From assembly GCA_004292745.1 (NCBI GenBank), contig RDXH01000004.1, positions 21,631 through 85,630 on the forward strand: a stretch of DNA of 64,000 nt, read 5' to 3'. Shown here piece by piece: positions 34,373-43,721 of the stretch. The number at the start of each line of letters is the position of its first letter. Positions within the stretch are counted from its first letter, which is position 1. The DNA comes from Oscillatoriales cyanobacterium. Lineage in GTDB: Bacteria; Cyanobacteriota; Cyanobacteriia; Cyanobacteriales; Microcoleaceae. The position numbers and the translations under genes are program-made. The notes beneath the pieces are model-generated. The model made no database searches and was not told where the DNA came from. It worked only from the letters and a program-made list of their open reading frames with translations.

Positions 34373-36751
34373 CTAATGAGTGCTAACTATAGGAATCTCG
34401 ATCGCAAATTCGGTTCCTTGACCGGGCGCTGAATAGCAATGCAACTGTCCGCCGTGCTTTTCCACCACAATTTGATAACTAATCGACAGCCCCAAACCAG
34501 TCCCTTTTCCCGGTGCTTTTGTCGTGAAAAAAGGATCGAACAGCCTTTGGTGAACTTCTGCTGGAATTCCTGGTCCGTTGTCAGCAATCCGAATTACAAT
34601 ATGAGTGGGATTGCGGCTGGAAGCATCATAAACAACATTGTTTCTCTCCATCAACACGTCCGGTTCATACTTTACTTCCGTACAAATCCGCAACGTTGGT
34701 GAAGGACAAGAAGGAATAAATGAATTCACATCCTCAGCCCACTGGCCAGTTTCCATAGCTTCTTCCAAAGCATCAATGGCATTGCCAATAATATTCATAA
34801 ATACCTGATTCAATTGCCCCGCATAACACTGTACGCAAGGCAAATCCCCGTATTCTTTGACTAAGGAAATTTTAGGATGTCCCGGCGTTTCTTTCAGCCT
34901 GTGCTGCAAAATCAACAAACTGCTATCAATGCCTTCATGAATATCTACGTGCTTTTGTCCGGCTTCATCCAAGCGTGAAAAATTTTTCAGCGATAGCACA
35001 ATTTGGCGAATTCGCTCAGAGCCCATTTTCATGGAATTTAAGAGCTTTGGCAAATCTTGAAGCATAAAATTTAAATCGATATCATCTATCTCTTCTCGAA
35101 TTGCTTCGGTGGGTTCCGGGTATTCTTTCTGATAAAGTAGCAGCATTTTCAACAAGTCTTGAAAGTAATCGTCAGCGTGCATGACATTGCCGTAAATAAA
35201 GCTGACTGGATTATTAATTTCGTGAGCTACTCCGGCTACCAATTGCCCCAAGCTGACCATTTTTTCATTTTGCACCATCAGGCTTTGAGTTTGCTGCACA
35301 TCCCGCAGAGCCTTGGCCAGTTCTTGATTTTTAGTCCTCAATTCACTTTCAGAAAGTCGCACAGATTCTTCGGCTTTTTTTCTAGCAGTAATATTTTTGC
35401 GAATTGCTACATATTGATGGGGTTCTCCTTTGGCGTTTAAGCAAGGTACAATGGTAGTATCTAACCAAAAATATGTGCCATCTTTAGCTCGATTTTTCAT
35501 CTCTCCCCGCCAAACATTGCCCTGGCGAATGGTTGACCAAAGCTGCTTGAAAAAATCGGCAGAGTGATAGCTAGAATTGACCAGCCGGTGAGTTTTGCCA
35601 ATCAGTTCTTCTCGATGGTATTTAAAGAGTTCGCAAAATTGGTCGTTGACATAAGTAATAGCGCCGAACTCGTCGGTATTAGAGACGATCGCAGATTGAT
35701 CCAAGGCAAATTTTTCAAATTCTAACTCTTGGAGGGTTTGACGTAATTCCGCTTCGGCTTGTTTGCGATCGCTAATATCAGTAATCATCCGCAAAACCCC
35801 AGAAAATTCGCCATTGACATCAAACATCGGTGTCGCAGAGACGATCGCCCACAAGTGAGAGCCATCTCTGCGAGTAAACTGAAAATCGTGGCGTTCCCGG
35901 ATACCTTGGCGTCGTCGCTGCACGTAAATATTGGCAATTTCCTTAGTATTGTCGTCAATAAATTCAAAGAGCGATCGCCCCTGCATTTCCTCCACTGTAT
36001 ACCCTAGCATTTCGGCCATCCGAGAATTAGCAAAAGTCGTTTTGCTTTCTGAGTCAAACATCCAAACGCCCTCGGAAGCAGTCTCCACAATGCAGCGGTA
36101 ATAACTTTCCCTCTCCCTGAGTATTTCTTCTGTTTGTCTGCGATCGGTAATATCCAAAATTACCCCGTCGAAACAAACCACTCCCAACTGCGAATTAGGG
36201 AGTTGGGAAGGGTAGGAAACTAAGGAATCCAGAAATTTTTCGGGTGCTTTGCAATCGGCAATTTTACCATTTTCTATTTCTGTTTTCAAATCTAAGTGCC
36301 TTGGTATTTCCTGGGAATTAGACACAAAATTAGCATCTTTTACTTGGCAAGAAACAGGTTTGCCTTTTTCATAAACCCAGCTAATACCGCCGTCATTTCT
36401 GACAATCCGGTATTCCAGAATGTAGGAAGTTTTAGATGCCACACTTTCCAGCAGCAAAGCTTTCACATTCTTGCGGTCTTGAGGATGAATAATGCTAGCA
36501 AAATCACGGACGCGATCGTTAACAAAATCCGATGCGGGATAGCCTGATATGTCTTGAATCCCATCGCTCAAAAAAGTCATCCTCCGTTTACCAGCCGTGG
36601 GGTCGCTCAAGTCCCAGATACAATGGTAGACAGCCCCCGGAATATTAGCTACTAAAGTTTTATATGTTTCTTCGGTGTTTAACAAAAATGAATCTGCTTC
36701 ACGAGGGGTTGCGCCATCCGTAACTTTAGATGAATTTGAGTAAATTTGCAT
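34373..36751 (-). CDS. Multi-PAS sensor histidine kinase
   Basis: A 792-residue soluble hybrid-free histidine kinase. It has three PAS/PAC units: about residues 28-140 (YHCIWDLSDPTAGKRRMTF, ISGYPASDF), 210-335 (YYRCIVETASEGVWMFD, FTRRDGSHLWAIVSATP) and 345-465 (VSNTDEFGAITYVNDQF, RAKDGTYFWLDTTIVP). A coiled-coil linker leads to the phospho-acceptor SLGQLVAGVAHEINNPVSF (His about 508) and a complete HATPase domain with N-box NQVFMNIIGNAIDALEEA, G1 IADNGPGIP, F-box FDPFFTTKAPGKGTGLGLS. There is no membrane segment or receiver domain, and no response regulator adjacent. The ligand is unknown. Confidence 0.93.
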   Translation of the reverse strand: MQIYSNSSKVTDGATPREADSFLLNTEETYKTLVANIPGAVYHCIWDLSDPTAGKRRMTFLSDGIQDISGYPASDFVNDRVRDFASIIHPQDRKNVKALLLESVASKTSYILEYRIVRNDGGISWVYEKGKPVSCQVKDANFVSNSQEIPRHLDLKTEIENGKIADCKAPEKFLDSLVSYPSQLPNSQLGVVCFDGVILDITDRRQTEEILRERESYYRCIVETASEGVWMFDSESKTTFANSRMAEMLGYTVEEMQGRSLFEFIDDNTKEIANIYVQRRRQGIRERHDFQFTRRDGSHLWAIVSATPMFDVNGEFSGVLRMITDISDRKQAEAELRQTLQELEFEKFALDQSAIVSNTDEFGAITYVNDQFCELFKYHREELIGKTHRLVNSSYHSADFFKQLWSTIRQGNVWRGEMKNRAKDGTYFWLDTTIVPCLNAKGEPHQYVAIRKNITARKKAEESVRLSESELRTKNQELAKALRDVQQTQSLMVQNEKMVSLGQLVAGVAHEINNPVSFIYGNVMHADDYFQDLLKMLLLYQKEYPEPTEAIREEIDDIDLNFMLQDLPKLLNSMKMGSERIRQIVLSLKNFSRLDEAGQKHVDIHEGIDSSLLILQHRLKETPGHPKISLVKEYGDLPCVQCYAGQLNQVFMNIIGNAIDALEEAMETGQWAEDVNSFIPSCPSPTLRICTEVKYEPDVLMERNNVVYDASSRNPTHIVIRIADNGPGIPAEVHQRLFDPFFTTKAPGKGTGLGLSISYQIVVEKHGGQLHCYSAPGQGTEFAIEIPIVSTH

Positions 36752-37145
36752 AGTTTTTTTGACACTGGTGAGTGCGGGTTGAAGTATTAAAGTAGATGGC
36801 CCACAAAAAGTGAATTTGATTAAAACAAGAATTCCTTATTAATTAATATAGTATAAACAGAGGTTTTGGCACGGGATCGATCGTCTGAGACTGGTAGCAG
36901 CGGGAAGACAGGGGTGGGGATCGAGGCAAAAACAGCGATCGACCTAACTTTAGCCTCAGTCTTCCTGATTTTTTGCATCAGTGAAAATTCGTAACTTGTA
37001 TTGCGTTTAATTACCTCTATCGGCAGGCGGAGGCAGCAATAATCAAAATTATCTCCTCTCTTCCACTCCCCCTCTCTCCCACTCCCCCACTCCCATCTCG
37101 TTACAATAAATAAGTTGCCCAGAATCGATCGCCCCTCAAAACACC
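36752..37145. promoter_or_regulatory. 394-bp divergent gap before ndbB
   Basis: No gene supported. A run of CCACTCC/CCCTCTC pyrimidine heptamers lies at about 37058-37097, followed by TACAAT (37102-37107), a possible -10 box for ndbB, 39 bp before its ATG. Confidence 0.4.
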
Positions 37146-38339
37146 ATGACTCAACAACAACCCCGGATTTGCATTCTTGGCGGAGGCTTCGGCGGACTCT
37201 ACACGGCCCTGCGTTTAAGTCAGTTACCCTTCCCCAAAGCCGAAAAACCCGAAATAGTCCTAGTCGATCGCCGCGATCGATTCCTGTTCGTGCCCCTGCT
37301 GTACGAACTCCTGACAGACGAACTACAAACTTGGGAAATTGCCCCACCCTTTACCGAACTATTAGAAAACACAGGCGTGCGCTTTTGTCAAGGCACTGTC
37401 TGTGGCATCGACATAGAAACAAAACGAGTCCTATTACACGACGGTCCAGAATTTGCGTGCGATCGCCTCGTGTTAGCTTTAGGAGGCGAAACCCCTCTAG
37501 ATATGGTCAATGGTGCCGTTGAATATGCTTATTCATTTCGCACACTCAAAGACGCTTACCGACTAGAAGAAAGACTGCGATTTTTAGAAGCCAAAAATAC
37601 CGACAAAATTCGGGTGGCGATCGTCGGTGCCGGTTATTCTGGAGTAGAATTGGCTTGCAAACTAGCCGATCGACTCGGAGAAAAAGGTCGCGTGCGGTTA
37701 GTCGAACAAAGCGACATGATGTTGCGGACATCGCCGGAGTTCAACCGAGACGCAGCAACAAAAGCCTTAGAAAAACGACAAGTTTGGACCGACTTAGAAA
37801 CCAGCGTAGACTCGATCGGATCAGACACAATTTCCTTAATGTACAAAGGACAATTAGATATTCTGCCGGTAGACATAGTATTGTGGACAGTAGGAACTCA
37901 AGTTAGTCAAGCAGTGCGATCGCTTCCTCTCAAACAAAACCAACGCGGTCAACTAATCACTACCCCCACATTACAAATAGTCGATCGTCCAGACATATTT
38001 GCCCTAGGAGATATAGCCGAATGTCACGACGCCAGCGGCCAAAAACTTCCCACTACAGCCCAAGTAGCCTTCCAGCAAGCTGACTACACAGCCTGGAACA
38101 TCTGGGCTTCCCTCACCGGTCGGCCTTTACTTCCTTTCCGGTATCAGCCGCTAGGAGAAATGATGACATTAGGAATAGACAACGCCACCATGGCAGGTTT
38201 AGGAATTAAACTAGACGGACAACTAGCCCACATTGCTCGCCGCTTAGCCTATCTCTATCGGATGCCAACCTTTGACCATCAAGTAAAAGTTGGTTTCAAT
38301 TGGATTAGCAGACCGATTCAAGATTTGTTAAAAAGTTAA
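37146..38339 (+). CDS. ndbB: Demethylphylloquinone reductase, type II NAD(P)H dehydrogenase (NdbB)
   Basis: A 397-residue FAD enzyme with two nucleotide-binding folds: ICILGGGFGGLYTALRLSQLP at the N-terminus (split here) and VAIVGAGYSGVELACKLADRL near residue 158. The third FAD motif is NIFALGD-like (RPDIFALGDIAECHD). It closely matches my recollection of Slr1743/NdbB, including EIAPPFTELL and the C-terminal ARRLAYLYRMPTFDHQVKVG. NdbB is reported to reduce demethylphylloquinone with NADPH before its final methylation, which fits the men cluster 14 kb upstream. A generic respiratory NDH-2 role is the alternative. The start is an ATG. Confidence 0.88.
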   Translation: MTQQQPRICILGGGFGGLYTALRLSQLPFPKAEKPEIVLVDRRDRFLFVPLLYELLTDELQTWEIAPPFTELLENTGVRFCQGTVCGIDIETKRVLLHDGPEFACDRLVLALGGETPLDMVNGAVEYAYSFRTLKDAYRLEERLRFLEAKNTDKIRVAIVGAGYSGVELACKLADRLGEKGRVRLVEQSDMMLRTSPEFNRDAATKALEKRQVWTDLETSVDSIGSDTISLMYKGQLDILPVDIVLWTVGTQVSQAVRSLPLKQNQRGQLITTPTLQIVDRPDIFALGDIAECHDASGQKLPTTAQVAFQQADYTAWNIWASLTGRPLLPFRYQPLGEMMTLGIDNATMAGLGIKLDGQLAHIARRLAYLYRMPTFDHQVKVGFNWISRPIQDLLKS

Positions 38340-38385
38340 TGGTTAATTGTTAATTATTAATTTTTGACAATTAACTGTATTCATT

Positions 38386-38431
38386 AGTCCGCGTAGGCGG
38401 ACTTTGTTTGTATAGTAGCGGTTTCAACCGC
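38386..38431. repeat. Two-hairpin dispersed repeat, copy 2
   Basis: AGTCCGC-GTAG-GCGGACT (38386-38403) and GCGGTTTCAACCGC (38418-38431). Compared with copy 1, one base pair of the first stem is changed on both sides. An AACAAAT-type heptamer array follows (about 38440-38488) up to the HAD gene start. Confidence 0.8.
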
Positions 38432-38488
38432 CGAAGTATCTAACAACCAACAAACCACAAATAACCAACAACAAATAACAAATAACAA

Positions 38489-39214
38489 ATGACCAAAGTA
38501 ATTTTTTTAGATGCCGCCGGCACACTATTTGACGTGGGCGGTAGCGTCGGCGAAGTTTACGGAAAATTTGCCAGCAGTTGGGGAATAACTGTTTCTAACG
38601 AAGAGTTAAATACAGCATTTTACCAAAGTTTTGCCAACTCAACTCCGATGGCATTTCCCGGAAGAGAATCAGCCAAAATTCCCCAACTAGAATTTGAATG
38701 GTGGCAAGCAGTTTGCGCCAACGCTTTTCAAATAGCAGGCGTTTTCAATCAATTTTCAGACTTTCCAAAGTTCTTTGCCGAACTCTACGCTCATTTTGCC
38801 ACCGCCGAACCTTGGTTTGTCTATCCCGATGTGTTACCCGCATTAAATAGGTGGCAGCAACAAGGCATTGAATTAGCCGTAGTCTCGAATTTCGATTCGC
38901 GACTTTATGCGGTATTAAAAGCACTAAACTTAGCAGAATATTTCACATCAGTGACCATTTCCACCGAAGTTGGTGCGGCCAAACCAGACTCAAAAATTTT
39001 CACTACCGCTTTGCAAAAACACAACAGCATTGCTGCAAATGTTGTGCATATAGGCGATAGTTTCAAAGCAGATTATTGCGGGGCTATAAATGCTGGATTA
39101 AAAGCAATTTGGTTGAATCGAAAACCGGAAAAAATTGAGATAGGGAAATTGGATTTAACCAATTCCCAAAACATACAGGAATTTCCCAGTCTGGATTTCA
39201 TGTCAAAGCTCTGA
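38489..39214 (+). CDS. HAD-superfamily hydrolase
   Basis: A 241-residue HAD-IA hydrolase with motif I FLDAAGTLFDVGG, motif II VVSNFDSR, motif III AAKPDSKIF and motif IV HIGDSFKADYCGAINAG. A helical cap sits between motifs I and II. Motif I reads D-A-A, so the usual second aspartate (general acid/base of DxD phosphatases) is replaced by alanine; a similar exchange is known in phosphonatase, so phosphatase activity should not be assumed. It stands alone after a tandem-repeat block with no clear ribosome site. The start is an ATG. Confidence 0.88.
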   Translation: MTKVIFLDAAGTLFDVGGSVGEVYGKFASSWGITVSNEELNTAFYQSFANSTPMAFPGRESAKIPQLEFEWWQAVCANAFQIAGVFNQFSDFPKFFAELYAHFATAEPWFVYPDVLPALNRWQQQGIELAVVSNFDSRLYAVLKALNLAEYFTSVTISTEVGAAKPDSKIFTTALQKHNSIAANVVHIGDSFKADYCGAINAGLKAIWLNRKPEKIEIGKLDLTNSQNIQEFPSLDFMSKL

Positions 39215-39344
39215 TTTCTAGGGATTGACAGTTATCTGTAGCCGCTTAGCGCATCCGCCACCGATCGCGCTAGAGTAAATTTGACTGAATTTGGGGCTGG
39301 AGACTAGGAAAAAAGTCACAACCGCAAAGTGCTTTCTGATATCA

Positions 39345-39445
39345 AATCCGGTAGCATCCGAATTATTCATCTCTCTACTCTCTCTTCTCTTCCTTCGCGT
39401 CCTTAGCGCCTTCGCGGTTAAATCATTCCGATACAATCGGAAACG
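39345..39445. repeat. Dispersed repeat with CGCGAAGGCGC core (reverse strand)
   Basis: The longest copy of the family at 15271-15358: TGATATCAAATCCGGTAGCA at one end, then CTCTTCTCTTCCTTCGCGTC, CTTAGCGCCTTCGCGG and TTAAATCATTCCGATACAAT. The rest of the 39215-39492 gap shows nothing else. Confidence 0.75.
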
Positions 39446-39492
39446 ATATTACACCGTCTACTAAATTCTGATTTGGCATAGATTTAGCTTGA

Positions 39493-40959
39493 TTAAAAAA
39501 GATGAGAAAGTAACCTATAAATCAAACGAAATATCGCTGTTGCAGCGATCGCACCCAAAGCCCCCAACCACCCCACAAACAACACGCCCATGATAGTAGC
39601 ACCAGGATAAATCACAGTTGCCGCCGATCGCAAAGCCGGGAAAAACACCAACAAAGCCAGAGTACCAGCGCCAATAGTCAACATCTCAGTTACTTCCAGC
39701 GTTCGGCGATACTGGCCATAAATCAAACCCCCCAGAATCAACCCCAACAATCCCATACTCAGCCCAGGAGAGGGCAGCAAACTCGTCAGGGCGATCGCCA
39801 GCAACCCTCCCTCAAAACCCGTAAACGCCGCCCCCGACAACACCTCCCAGATCGAAAAAGACCCTCTCGGCGCAGGTTGCAAGCCTCCTGGAGCAGTCCC
39901 AGGAATTAGCGTAGGAGCCAAAGGCTGCGGTGCGATCCCAGGGGGCTGCGGAGTCCCTAGGGGAGGCGGTGCCACGACGACTGTAGACTGTTGAGAATGT
40001 TGTTGAGGAGGCCCCGACTTGAGAGCCGCTTCCACCTGGGCGACAGATTGAAAACGCTGGCTGGGAGCTGATAATAACATTCGATCGAGAACTTGAGCCA
40101 AACGCGAGTTAATCTGCACCCGCGAATGCCAATTCCACTCATTTCTGTAACTATCAAACAGCTCCGTCGGCTGCAAACCACTCAGCAAAGTAATACAAGT
40201 CACACCCAAAGCATACAAATCCGTAGCCGGATAAACCTCTTGGCCGTTCATCTGTTCTGGGGGAGCATAACCCAAAGAATAAATCCCAGTAGAAGCTTTA
40301 GCACTTCCAGCACTTTGAGTTACCTGTTTAACCGCCCCAAAATCTAATAGATAAAGCCGACCATTTTTCCCCCGCATAATATTAGCAGGTTTAATATCCC
40401 GGTGAATCGAACCGCGAGAGTGAACAAAATCGAGAACCTTCAAAATTCCCCGCAATACTTCCACCGTTTCCGATTCCGAAAACTTGCCTTTTACAGCCAG
40501 TTCCTGCTCCAAATTTTCACCATCAATAAATTCTTGAACCAGATAGAAAAACTGATCGGTTTTCCCCGCCTGCAAACTGGGAACAGTCAACTCAAAAAAA
40601 GCCAGCAGACTCGGAATTTGTGGGTGTTCGTTGCCCAGTTCTTCCAGAACAGCCGCTTCCCGTTCAAACAGATTCTGAGCGATTGTTAGTTGTGCCGGAG
40701 TCAGACTCACCGACGGTTGCAACAGTTTAGCAACGCACTGCCGCATCGCCGGAGTATAGCGATCGCGAGCCAGAAAAGCAGCCCCAAAACCGCCTTGACC
40801 CAAAAGCCTCACCGGCAAATAGCGGCCGCTCAGAATCAGGGGCATTCCACAGGTTTTGCAATACCTTTGCTGCACAGTTTTCAGCAGCGAACTGTCATCG
40901 AGATCGGGAAAATAGTTTTGAGGGCGCGGACATCCTGGGCGCGTGCAGTAAACTTCCAT
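39493..40959 (-). CDS. Ser/Thr protein kinase with Zn-ribbon-like N-terminus and membrane tail
   Basis: A 488-residue kinase from the ATG at 40959 (MEVYCTRPGCPRPQ). Four cysteines near the start (CTRPGC and YCKTCGMPL) suggest a zinc ribbon. The kinase domain has LLGQGGFGAAFLARD, a CVAKLL lysine, HRDIKPANIM and DFGAVKQV, all canonical. A Pro/Gln-rich linker (about 310-355) leads to about four hydrophobic segments (ALTSLLPSPGLSMGLLGLIL and others), so the kinase is membrane-bound. This layout is a common cyanobacterial SpkB/C-like type; the substrate is unknown. It is a single gene, tail to tail with the HAD gene. Confidence 0.9.
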   Translation of the reverse strand: MEVYCTRPGCPRPQNYFPDLDDSSLLKTVQQRYCKTCGMPLILSGRYLPVRLLGQGGFGAAFLARDRYTPAMRQCVAKLLQPSVSLTPAQLTIAQNLFEREAAVLEELGNEHPQIPSLLAFFELTVPSLQAGKTDQFFYLVQEFIDGENLEQELAVKGKFSESETVEVLRGILKVLDFVHSRGSIHRDIKPANIMRGKNGRLYLLDFGAVKQVTQSAGSAKASTGIYSLGYAPPEQMNGQEVYPATDLYALGVTCITLLSGLQPTELFDSYRNEWNWHSRVQINSRLAQVLDRMLLSAPSQRFQSVAQVEAALKSGPPQQHSQQSTVVVAPPPLGTPQPPGIAPQPLAPTLIPGTAPGGLQPAPRGSFSIWEVLSGAAFTGFEGGLLAIALTSLLPSPGLSMGLLGLILGGLIYGQYRRTLEVTEMLTIGAGTLALLVFFPALRSAATVIYPGATIMGVLFVGWLGALGAIAATAIFRLIYRLLSHLF

Positions 40960-40965
40960 TATCAA

Positions 40966-41300
40966 TTTTAGATTTGAGACAAAAGAATTGAAGAATCGAC
41001 CCTTAGCTATTCAACCTCATGGTGAGGAGAAGCATTCTCACTACCAAATCAGACCGGGATAGACACAACAATCTAATAGACATCGACCATATTTATTGTG
41101 CAACAGACCAGAAAGCCTGTTCAAGACTTACTTTTTTAAAGAAGTCTAATCAACAGTCGCGCCTTTAAATTGTATACTTAAATCCTTGAGGAAAAAAAGT
41201 AAAATTCTATCCCCCCTCTCCCTTTGTACCCCTGTGTCCCTCCCAAATTAACAAACACTTAAGATGGCTACCCGCAACCGATCGCGCCCCAGTCCACAGA
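40966..41300. other. 335-bp intergenic region, nothing assignable
   Basis: This lies between the kinase start and the rbcR stop. It contains a pyrimidine stretch at about 41209-41228 and short A-runs. I see no gene, strong hairpin or repeat that recurs in the window. Confidence 0.4.
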
Positions 41301-42305
41301 TTAACTACCCGCCGAGTTGGGAGATAGAATCTCTCTAGGATCGAACTCAAAGCCGGGAGATTCTTTTATCTCCTTGACACCAGAATAAGTAGCAAAGGAA
41401 GGCAAAATTTCATTACTGAAAGCCTCGGCAGCTTTAGAACGATAGCGGTTCGGGTTGCAAATCAGCGACAAAACCCTAGTCACCACCACTTCCTCCATTT
41501 TAGATTTGTGCAAAACCCCCATTAGTAACTCCTTTTCGATCGCCGAAACCGATACAAAAGCAGCGCCCAACCCAGACTGCACCGCATTTTTAATCGCTTC
41601 GATGGAATTGAGTTCCATCTCAATTTTCAGGCGGCGAGTATCAATGCCGCTGCGAGACAACACCTGATCGATGACTTTGCGGATAGTAGACTGGGAATCC
41701 AGGGAAATAAACTGCAATTTGTAAAGGTCTTCCTTTTGGATTGTTTCTTGTTTTACCATCGGGTGAGACGGAGGGAGAATGAGAGCAAGCTCGTCCTCAG
41801 CATAAGGAACAACATCCAAGGCTTCCAGAAGTTCCGTAGGAATTTCTCCGCCCACAATCGCCAAATCGATTTGTCCGTTAGCCACACTCCAAGCAGTACG
41901 ACGAGTCGAGTGAACGTGAAGTTGTACCGCCACATCTGGGTATTTTTTCCGAAACATCCCGATCATCCGAGGTAGCAAATAAGTCCCAGTAGTTTGAGAC
42001 GCCCCCACAATCAAGGTGCCACCTTGAAGATTTTGCAAGTCTTCCAGAGCTCGACAAGTTTCTTGACAAAGCGATAAAATTTTCTCGCCGTAACTCAGCA
42101 GCAGGTGTCCCGCTTCGGTGAGTTGAGCCCTACGCCCCCCTCTATCGAACAGCGGCACGTCCAACTGTCTCTCTAAGTTTTGCACCTGCAAGCTAACTGC
42201 TGGCTGGGATACATAGAGGCTGTCAGCGGCGCGTTTGAAGCTGCCTTCAGAAGCGATCGCCTTGAGAATACGTAACTGGTCTAAAGTGAAAGGAAGGTCA
42301 GACAT
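41301..42305 (-). CDS. rbcR: LysR-type regulator RbcR
   Basis: A 334-residue LysR activator. The N-terminal winged HTH ([35 protein letters not shown]) is followed by a periplasmic-binding-like effector domain ([19 protein letters not shown]). The sequence is very close to what I recall of the Sll0998/Ycf30 RbcR group, which controls RuBisCO and other carbon-fixation genes in response to metabolites. It lies beside an NnrU gene and ndhF1/ndhD1, a neighbourhood known to me for cyanobacterial rbcR. The ATG is only 12 bp from a 201-bp repeat palindrome that occupies its promoter region. Confidence 0.93.
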   Translation of the reverse strand: MSDLPFTLDQLRILKAIASEGSFKRAADSLYVSQPAVSLQVQNLERQLDVPLFDRGGRRAQLTEAGHLLLSYGEKILSLCQETCRALEDLQNLQGGTLIVGASQTTGTYLLPRMIGMFRKKYPDVAVQLHVHSTRRTAWSVANGQIDLAIVGGEIPTELLEALDVVPYAEDELALILPPSHPMVKQETIQKEDLYKLQFISLDSQSTIRKVIDQVLSRSGIDTRRLKIEMELNSIEAIKNAVQSGLGAAFVSVSAIEKELLMGVLHKSKMEEVVVTRVLSLICNPNRYRSKAAEAFSNEILPSFATYSGVKEIKESPGFEFDPREILSPNSAGS

Positions 42306-42316
42306 ATATCTAATTG

Positions 42317-42517
42317 TCAGTGGTCAGTTGACGGTTGTCAGTTGTCAGTTGACGGTTGTCAGTTGACGGTTGACGGTTGACGGTTGACTGCCATCAGCAA
42401 ACAGCGAACAGTCAACAGCGAACAGTCAACAGCGAACAGTCAACAGCAAACAGCAAACAGCAAACAGCGAACAGCGAACAGTCAACTGTCAACCGTCAAC
42501 CGTCAACTGACCACTGA
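42317..42517. repeat. 201-bp STRR palindrome upstream of rbcR
   Basis: The ends are perfect 21-bp inverted repeats (42317-42337 and 42497-42517, beginning TCAGTGGTCAGTTGACGG). Inside, GTTGACG/GTTGTCA heptamers on the left face CAGCGAACAGTCAA units on the right. It fills most of the gap between divergent rbcR and the NnrU gene. Confidence 0.88.
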
Positions 42518-42582
42518 ATGCTCCCATAGATACTTTGTGACACAAATTGGCCACGAATCAATAACTTTTCTTAATATTTACA

Positions 42583-43296
42583 ATGACGATCGACTTGGCG
42601 CTCAACTCCCACTTAATTATTCTGGGACTTTTACTCGGTTTTGCGATCGCCCACAGCGGTTTAGCAGCCCTCCGGCCAAAAGGTGAAAAGCTAATCGGAG
42701 CAAGACTTTACCGCGTTTTATTTGCCCTTGTCAGTTTGCCTTTAGCAGTCATTCTGATTGTCTACTTTTTCAATCACCGCTACGACGGTATACAGCTTTG
42801 GCAGCTACAAGGCGTGCCCGCAGTCAAACCCGTAGTTTGGATACTTTCGGCAATTTCCTTCCTATTTCTGTACCCAGCAACTTTCAACCTCCTAGAAATT
42901 GCCGCAGTCCAAAAGCCCCAAGTTCACCTCTACGAAACCGGCATCATCCGCATCACCCGGCACCCGCAAATGGTAGGACAGGTGATTTGGTGCATAGCCC
43001 ACACCCTCTGGATTGGCACTAGCTTTACCCTCCTGACTTCCATTGGTTTGGTACTTCACCACCTGTTTGGAGTGTGGCACGGTGACAGGCGACTTCAGGC
43101 CCGTTTTGGCGAATCCTTTGAAACCATCAAATCTCGGACATCAATTTTGCCATTTTTGGCTATCCTCCAAAAACGTCAAACCCTTGATTTGCTTGAGTTT
43201 TTGCGCCCTTCCTATGTTGGTGTAGTCATTTTTACTACCCTGCTGTGGAAAATTCATCCTTTTTTGATGCGTGCGACTGGGAACATATACTGGTAG
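42583..43296 (+). CDS. NnrU family membrane protein
   Basis: A 237-residue protein with six or so membrane helices and the NnrU signature HPQMVGQVIWCIAHTLWIG together with FAIAHSGLAALRP and HLFGVWHGDRRLQARFG. Several conserved histidines (in HSGLA, RHPQM, HHLFGVWHGD) could ligate heme, as in plant Z-ISO, a 15-cis-zeta-carotene isomerase of this family. A carotenoid role is therefore possible but not shown by sequence. The gene precedes a thioredoxin gene by 44 bp. The start is an ATG. Confidence 0.85.
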   Translation: MTIDLALNSHLIILGLLLGFAIAHSGLAALRPKGEKLIGARLYRVLFALVSLPLAVILIVYFFNHRYDGIQLWQLQGVPAVKPVVWILSAISFLFLYPATFNLLEIAAVQKPQVHLYETGIIRITRHPQMVGQVIWCIAHTLWIGTSFTLLTSIGLVLHHLFGVWHGDRRLQARFGESFETIKSRTSILPFLAILQKRQTLDLLEFLRPSYVGVVIFTTLLWKIHPFLMRATGNIYW

Positions 43297-43340
43297 CATG
43301 ATCCCTAGGATAGAAAAAATTTATTAATTTTTGAGGGATC

Positions 43341-43721
43341 ATGGTGTTGTCCGTTAGCGAACGCACTTTTGCACAAGAGGTTTTTCAAGTGTCTACCCCC
43401 GTTTTAGTTCATTTTTGGGCGCCCTGGTGCGGTCTGTGCCGCGCGATCGACCCTACGCTCACAACATTTGAGAGACAGTGGGCAGGAAAAGTCAAGCTCC
43501 TAGGGGTGAATGCCGATGAAAGTTTGAAATTAGCCAACACTTATCGCCTGACAAGTCTCCCGACGCTGATTTTGTTTGAAGGGGACAAAGTTCGATTTAG
43601 ATTTGAACATTACCAAGGACGGGAGGAACTGCGCCGGACTCTCGACTCCTGGATGCTGGCGACCTCTGGGGTATATGCCCCAACTCAACGGCTGCAACCC
43701 CAGGAAGCAGTCAACAGGTAG
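43341..43721 (+). CDS. Thioredoxin-like protein (WCGLC active site)
   Basis: A 126-residue thioredoxin fold: VLVHFWAPWCGLCRAIDP, the cis-proline loop RLTSLPTLILFEGD, and a 15-20 residue C-terminal extension (ATSGVYAPTQRLQPQEAVNR). The active site is CGLC rather than CGPC, which shifts redox potential and partner choice; this occurs in a cyanobacterial subgroup. It follows the NnrU gene closely and may be co-transcribed. The ATG has GAGGG upstream. Confidence 0.9.
   Translation: MVLSVSERTFAQEVFQVSTPVLVHFWAPWCGLCRAIDPTLTTFERQWAGKVKLLGVNADESLKLANTYRLTSLPTLILFEGDKVRFRFEHYQGREELRRTLDSWMLATSGVYAPTQRLQPQEAVNR

Noticed and set aside
36820..37347. 175-residue frame on the minus strand overlapping ndbB
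   Set aside because: Antisense to a clear gene for 200 bp, with biased Arg/Gly composition and no recognisable domain; treated as a shadow frame.
42317..42517. CRISPR array
   Set aside because: The units are 7-14 bp and contiguous, without unique spacers; it is a tandem-repeat palindrome.
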